Positions 58,561 through 64,000 of a stretch of DNA of 64,000 nt are shown here, in pieces. Below the pieces are notes generated by a model. It was not told the origin of the DNA. It was given only the letters and a program-made list of their open reading frames with translations, and did not search any database. Position numbers and translations under genes: made by a program. The number at the start of each line of letters is the position of its first letter. Position 1 is the first letter of the stretch. Source of the DNA: Strongylocentrotus purpuratus (Eukaryota > Echinodermata > Echinoidea > Camarodonta > Strongylocentrotidae); assembly GCF_000002235.5 (NCBI RefSeq), contig NW_022145607.1, positions 32,418,660 through 32,482,659 of the forward strand, given 5' to 3'.

Positions 58561-60730
58561 TCTCTAATAATTCAATGAAAAGGTCAAAGTTTCCGCGCTT
58601 CGCGCGGAAAGGGGGAAACTTAATTCAGACAAGGATTAATAGTCGAAAACAGTACAAGGAGTCGTCGTCTTTCTCTCTTATAATTTAATGAAACATCAAA
58701 GCTTCCGCGCTGAGAGGGGAAACTGAATCCAGACAAGGATTAAAGGTATTGCAAAGTTTTGGTACGGGGTCATGAATTTGGTTCAAATGAACATATTGGA
58801 AGCATATGCGATCCTACAATATTCAGTGATCGTTGTCGCGGTTGAAATTAAGTCTGAAGTTATGAAATTGTAAATAATTGACTGTTTATGTTTTATAGCT
58901 CCCTCTCAATGTCAAGATATTAATTAAGCAATAAAAAAAACGTTTCTTGACCAAAATCGACCGATTAGCTATTCCCGTTTGGAAATTATATATCACAACA
59001 ACATATTCTGAAATTTTCATTGTCGCAGCTACCATTGTACGACCGTAGGCGCTATTTTTCTCGAAAGCGGAAGTGTTTAAGGGGCTTAATCTTCTAGTGC
59101 TTATAATACATCCGCAGGGGTATCCCAATAAATCAAATTTGTAAAGAATCACTATCCACCCAATTTTCAAGATTTCCCAAAACTTGGTATTACCTTTAAA
59201 GGGTCGAAAACAATAAAACGAATCGTCTTCTTTCTCTAATAATTGAATGAAAAGGTTAAAGCTTCCGCGCTACGCGCAGGAGGGGATAAACTGAATTCAG
59301 ACAAGGATTAAGATTAATAATTTAATAAAACGTCGAAGCTTCCGCGCTTTGCGCGGGGGGGGGGAACTTAATTTAAACGAGGATTAAGAGTTATAATTTA
59401 ATGAAACTTTGCGCGGGAACTTGGGGGGGAAACTTAATTCAGACAAGGATTAAGAGTAATAATTTTGTAAAACGTCAAACCTTCCGCGAGTCGCGCGGGA
59501 GGGGGAAGACTGAATTCAGACAAGGATTAAGAGTAATAATTTTGTGAAGCGTCAAAGCTTCAGCGCTTCGCATGGGAGGGGGCAAACTGAATTCAGACAA
59601 GGATTAAGAGTAGAGAACGGTGCAACGAATCGTCTTCATTCTGTCTAATAATTTAATGAAAAATCAAAGTTTCTGCGCTTCGCGGAGGGGAAAACTGAAT
59701 TCAGATAAGGATTAATAGTCGAAAACAGTCCAACGAATCGTCTTCTTTCTCTAATAATTTAATGAAAAATCAAAGCTTCCGCGCTTTGCTCGGAAGGGGG
59801 GAAACTGAATTCAGACAAGGATGAAGAGTAATAATTTAATAAAACGTCGAAGCTTCCGCGCTTTGCGCGGGGGGAAACTTAATTTAAACGAGGATTAAGA
59901 GTTATAATTTAATGAAACTTTGCGCGGGAACTTGGGGGAAACTTAATTCAGACAAGGATTAAGAGTAATAATTTTGTAAAACGTCAAACCTTCCGCGAGT
60001 CACGCGGGAGGGGGAAGACTGAATTCAGACAAGGATTAAGAGTAATAATTTTGTGAAGCGTCAAAGCTTCAGCGCTTCGCATGGGAGGGAGGAAACTGAA
60101 TTCAGACAAGGATCAAGAGTAAAGAACGGTACAACGAATCGTCTTCTTTCTCTAATAATTGAATGAAAATGTCAATTTTCCGCGCTTTGCGCGAAAGGGG
60201 GGGGGGGACTGAATTCAGACGAGAATTAAGAGTTATAATTAAATGAAAAATCAAAGCTTCCGAGCTTCGCGCGAGAGGGGGCAAACTGAATTCAGACAAG
60301 GATCAAGAGTAGAGAACGGTACAACGAATCGTCTTCTTTCTGTCTAATAATTTAATGAAACATCAAAGCTTCTGCGCTTCGCGGAGGGGAAAAACTGAAT
60401 TCAGACAAGGATTAAGAGTAGAGAACGGTGCAACGAATCGTCTTCATTCTGTCTAATAATTTAATGAAAAATCAAAGCTTCTGCGCTTCGCGGAGGGGAA
60501 AAACTGAATTCAGATAAGGATTAATAGTCGAAAACAGTCCAACGAATCGTCTTCTTTCTCTAATAATTTAATGAAAAATCAAAGCTTCCGCGCTTTGCTC
60601 GGAAGGGGGGAAACTGAATTCAGACAAGGATGAAGAGCCGAGAACGGTACAACGAATCGTCTTCTTGCTCTAATAATTTAAAGAAATGTCGAAGCTTCAG
60701 CGTTTCGCGCGGGAGGGAGGGGGGGGGGAC
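58555..60730 (+). repeat. Satellite array with GCGCTTCGCGC cores and ~520-bp higher-order period
   Basis: About 18 tandem units of 70-115 bp. A typical unit holds acgaatcgtcttctttct, taataatttaatgaaa, a short palindrome like cttccgcgcttcgcgcggaa, a G-run, and ctgaattcagacaaggatta. Variant units recur in order: landmarks at 59310, 59403, 59471 and 59551 reappear at 59831, 59924, 59992 and 60071, an offset of 520-521 bp. The array is interrupted by a TTAA-flanked element at 58740-59199. Confidence 0.92.
58740..59199. mobile_element. TTAA-flanked MITE inserted in the satellite array
   Basis: The ends are TTAAAGGTATTGCAAAGT and its near complement acttggtattacctttaa. Outside, the satellite motif aaggaTTAA and ...TTAAagggtcgaaaac rejoin to the normal unit aaggattaatagtcgaaaac, so TTAA is the duplicated target. 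Confidence 0.85.
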
Positions 60731-60744
60731 TGAAAAAAAAACCG

Positions 60745-60985
60745 GATAACCACCCAAGTCAACTACCCCCTATAGGGCACCCACCCTCTAGGACGATTAC
60801 CCCCAAGGACAACTACCCCTGGACAACTACCCCCAGACTACTACCCCATAGGACAACTACCCCAGATAACTACCCCCTAGGACAAGTACCCCCAGGACAA
60901 CTACCCCCCCCCCCTCCCCAGATAACTACCTCCTAGGGGTTAGTTGGCCGGGGTCGTTGTCCGGGGACAGTTGTCCTAGGGGGTT
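60745..60985 (+). repeat. Minisatellite of ggacaactaccccc units, second array
   Basis: Same unit as 13355-13560, ending in an inverted stretch (ttgtcctagggggttgttcc). It abuts the satellite array on the left and the LINE fragment on the right. Confidence 0.9.
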
Positions 60986-60994
60986 GTTCCTGTA

Positions 60995-61170
60995 TTTAAA
61001 GCAGATACAATAAGTGTCCTATCACCGGCTAATGTGCAAGTAACTGAATATGTGAGACAGGGAGGATCACTGGCTGACCTAATTGCCCTGGGAGGTGTAT
61101 ATAAATTCAAACAGGAATACAAATATTGTGGAGCTTGGTTATTGAGTATTAAGTTATGATAAAACATCGA
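60995..61170 (-). mobile_element. CR1-like LINE fragment in the right arm region
   Basis: Minus-strand frame NNQAPQYLY, LNLYTPPRAIRSASDPPCLT and YSVTCTLAGDRTLIVSA corresponds to 6630-6790 on the left. It adjoins arm A' but the intervening 0.6 kb of the left arm is missing here. Confidence 0.75.
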
Positions 61171-61520
61171 TAATTCTCGGTTTCGTTTTTTCTGAGACGC
61201 ACTGTACATAAATCAAAAGATGCTGTCAATTTGATGCACAAATATGGAAAGATACAGGTATCTCATTGCCTAGAACTATAATTTTTCTAAAAGTTGCGAG
61301 CGAGTGATGCAAATAAACGTGGTTTTAAAAAATGGTCATTTCGATAAATTATTAAAGATTTAATATATATTCGGGCACATCGCTGTCAAGTAGAAGGCTA
61401 TTCGTGCACATCATTGCTCAAATATGGAGGTATCCTCGTAATCCGCTGCCCCAAAATCATCATATATCTTTCAATTTGCTATTTTCTGAAATAACCTACT
61501 ATAACGGTTTTTATATCCTG

Positions 61521-61975
61521 CATGAAAAATTTGTTGGCTTCTGATTGGTTGAGAGCTCGTCACATGACCAAAAATATTTGAGCTATTTTTAGAAAGTACT
61601 ATATGAGAGTACCATTTTGGTTTACTATTTGGGAGTTGAAAAAAAAATGTGAATTTTTTTTTTGAATTGAATCAATTTTTTTTTCAAACCTTAATTTAAT
61701 GAAAACAAAATATTTTAAATCTTTTTAGATAAAAATTGACATTTTTCTTAAAAAAATTTCCCCCAAAATGTTTTTTTTTTTTTTTTTTTTAAATAAATTT
61801 TTGATGCAGGATATAAAACAAATATAACATGCCTTCTATTCGAGGTTCTGGTTAAACTATGGGCCTCGGAGACTCCAAAAGTACCATTTGCTTCGGGGCT
61901 GCGCCCCTCAGCAAATAGTACTATTGGAGTCACCTCTTGCGCATAGTTTTAACCAGAACCTCTCAAGGCAGTGTA
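61521..61975. mobile_element. Foldback segment in the right arm
   Basis: tatatcctgcatgaaaaatt at 61521 is inverted as aatttttgatgcaggatata near 61795-61815; a second imperfect palindrome, gaggttctggttaaactatg to catagttttaaccagaacctc, spans about 61842-61962. Neither is present at the matching place in the left arm. Confidence 0.7.
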
Positions 61976-63610
61976 TATTTGTATACTATTATTTTGATTT
62001 CACGAAAGACGTTATTCCAAAATAATGATAGTTAACAAAAAAATACAAATTACTTAAAATCTCTCGCGGCAACCATAAACATGTGTTGCGGCATCTCGTG
62101 TGCCCCGGTCGAGAACGCTGGACCAGAGAAACAACTACAATTGACCTTTGACATACCATATAGTTTTTGCATTGGATTCATTATGGGAGCTTTGTTCAAA
62201 TTGAACGATTTTTGAAGGTCAATGTTCATTAATGAGCAAAGACGTCAAACATTCGTCAATCTGCTGTTTGGTTATAGGAACACGAACGCTGAAATACTTT
62301 TCTTTTAAGTGAATTTCTATTCAAATAGGAGTTTGTCAAGTAAATGTCGGTGAAGCAGAACATCTTTAGGTTTATATATTTGTGTGCGTGCCATTTGATT
62401 CCAATCGCTGAATGATTTGAAAAAAAGCAATTATAGAAAAATGACACAGTGGAAGAAATAGTCAATAAGATTTTAGAGGGAAAGAACTGTTTAAACAGGA
62501 TTTTGACCGAGTTACAGTCAGGCATTTACAGCACGCTAGGGCAGTGATATTATGCGCTATAAAAGCACTGTATCATTATTATTATTACTACTATACTACT
62601 ACTGGAGATACCTCACCACTCAATACGCGTCGTCTCAGCAGAAAAAAAAACACTTCAAATAATTGCTACTTGTGCCATTATCATGTTACTTTTTGATTTC
62701 TACGCCAACTAGAAATAATAGAATAGATGAAATATATCGTTTGAAACTTTTATGAAACACTGTGCATTCCCAGTTCCGACGGGTTTAAAGGAAAATGACC
62801 TTGTAACTTTCTTAGATTTCGAGAAGTAAAAGCGAAACTAATTCCTTTCCTCTTAGGATACACAACAAACTGTTTAAGAAAATTAAAAGTACATATAAAT
62901 GTGTTTGATAGTAAAAATTCTTAGAAATAACACAAGAAGAAGTAGACTTTAGTTTGATCGAAGAAAAAAAATGCTCGAGTTTGGTCGGATATCAATTTTC
63001 CATTAGTTTCAAGCAAGTGTAACGAAACGAAAAATGTAATATCTCATAAGAGCGCTATATGTTAGCCATTAAGCAAAAAATATTTTAAAAAACTTACCCT
63101 ACCCTTTTGTCAAAGAGCGATCAAGTTATGCTGATAAATATATTCACCTGAAGTAAGCTATATCAAACAAAAAACAGGACGCATGACGATATCTGGAACA
63201 TCAAAATGAGAATTTAAAAAAAAATATTACTAATGGGGCAATGATTTTAAGTAATTGATGTGTATTCTTTGCAATCCTTTCAACGGTAAAATGGCAGGAA
63301 AGACGTGACAGGCATTTGCCTTACTTTCATTTTGTAAGTTCAAACAAGCAGTATGGGCGGAAGCGAACTAATGGTTTTACTATTGAGTGGCCATTACTCT
63401 TTTAAGATGAGTCTTATCGTATCTCCCTCCTTCTACAGTTCTATCACGTAATTATCTCTCTCCGCCCTCTTACTCATATTTTTTTCGATCTTTACATTCC
63501 TATCGATTAAAGCTGTAGCATTTACTTGTGCCTTAAGTGTAGTTCATGGTGCATTTAATGAAAAATGTAAATATTTGTTTGTGTTTCATGCAGAGCCCTG
63601 TGGAAGACGA

Positions 63611-63811
63611 GGGGGCGTTTCATGAAACAATTAGTCGGTGGTTTTCACCGACTAAAATCATGTTCACCGACAATTTAGTCAGCGCTGACTAAATTTGACC
63701 AATCACAGGCCTGGAAAATAGTCGGTGACAAAAGAATTGTCGGTGAACATGATATTAGTCGGTGAAAACCACCGACTAATTGTTTCATGAAACGCCCCCC
63801 CCCCCCCCCCC
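63611..63811. mobile_element. 200-bp foldback MITE with gggcgtttcatgaaac ends
   Basis: ggggcgtttcatgaaacaat and tagtcggtggttttcaccga on the left are inverted at the right, ending gtttcatgaaacgccccc. The element interrupts arm A' between gccctgtggaagac and cagtacggtttaaa, which are contiguous in the left arm. Confidence 0.88.
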
Positions 63812-64000
63812 AGTACGGTTTAAAACCCTGTTAAGTGTTGGAAGCCCCAACAATTTGATGGCAAAATGTGAAAGAGGATATCAAGACACATTTCTGCAAG
63901 GATTTTCAAAACGAATGTGTTTGAAGTCGAATATTGATGAAAGAATACAAAATTAAGTTTTTCTGCATACAACAGAAAATCCAAATTATGTATTCTCTTA

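Larger units (their letters stand above)
61230..64000 (-). repeat. Right arm A' of the inverted duplication
   Basis: Inverse counterpart of 2870-6025. It carries two insertions absent from the left arm: a foldback at about 61521-61815 bounded by tatcctgcat/atgcaggata, and a strong foldback element at about 63611-63811. The long open frames seen on both strands are not conserved between arms, which argues against coding. Confidence 0.85.

Noticed and set aside
1-64000. LTR retrotransposon, Polinton or virus-derived element
   Set aside because: No long terminal direct repeats, protease/integrase, capsid or polymerase-B-like sequence was recognised on either strand.

Overview
The window looks like nuclear DNA of a marine invertebrate deuterostome, most likely an echinoderm such as a sea urchin. 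This is an inference from intron-rich animal genes, a CUB-domain exon, an AT-rich background, (AAT)n-tailed SINE and CR1-like LINE remnants, long G/C homopolymers and very many short foldback elements. No bacterial, organellar, CRISPR, LTR or virus-like element was recognised.

Genes. (1) A lone CUB-domain exon lies on the minus strand at 991-1287; the rest of its gene is probably left of the window. (2) A complete five-exon gene on the plus strand (20488-25598) encodes a 270-residue, Trp-rich conserved protein of unknown function. (3) A complete GDAP2 gene on the minus strand (50952 down to 31097; 11 coding exons, 515 residues) encodes an N-terminal macro domain and a C-terminal CRAL-TRIO/Sec14-like domain. 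All exon phases of genes 2 and 3 join without a break. The two genes converge, with about 5.5 kb between their stop codons.

Layout. 1-15 kb: CUB exon, then repeats, including the left arms of a large inverted duplication (A 2.87-6.0 kb, B 13.7-15.1 kb), CR1-like and L1/Tx1-like LINE remnants and several foldback elements. 15-20.4 kb: gene-poor, with a three-copy tandem repeat whose units are bounded by long G and C runs. 20.5-51 kb: the two genes, their introns full of MITEs and SINEs, plus two long (TTC)n/(GAA)n arrays. 51-57 kb: a 1.46 kb terminal-inverted-repeat element and unassigned DNA. 57.3-64 kb: the right arms (B' 57.3-58.55, A' 61.2-64.0 kb) in opposite orientation, separated by a satellite array (58.55-60.73 kb) with a higher-order period near 520 bp.

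Most notable: the two genes are bracketed by inverted duplicated arms, as expected of an inversion formed by staggered breaks; edges of several exons in both genes are duplicated into the neighbouring intron together with their splice site, and two of these copies in GDAP2 are in frame and end in a stop, so they could act as alternative terminal exons; and about nine unrelated short element families share TTAA target sites and AGG/AGC termini.
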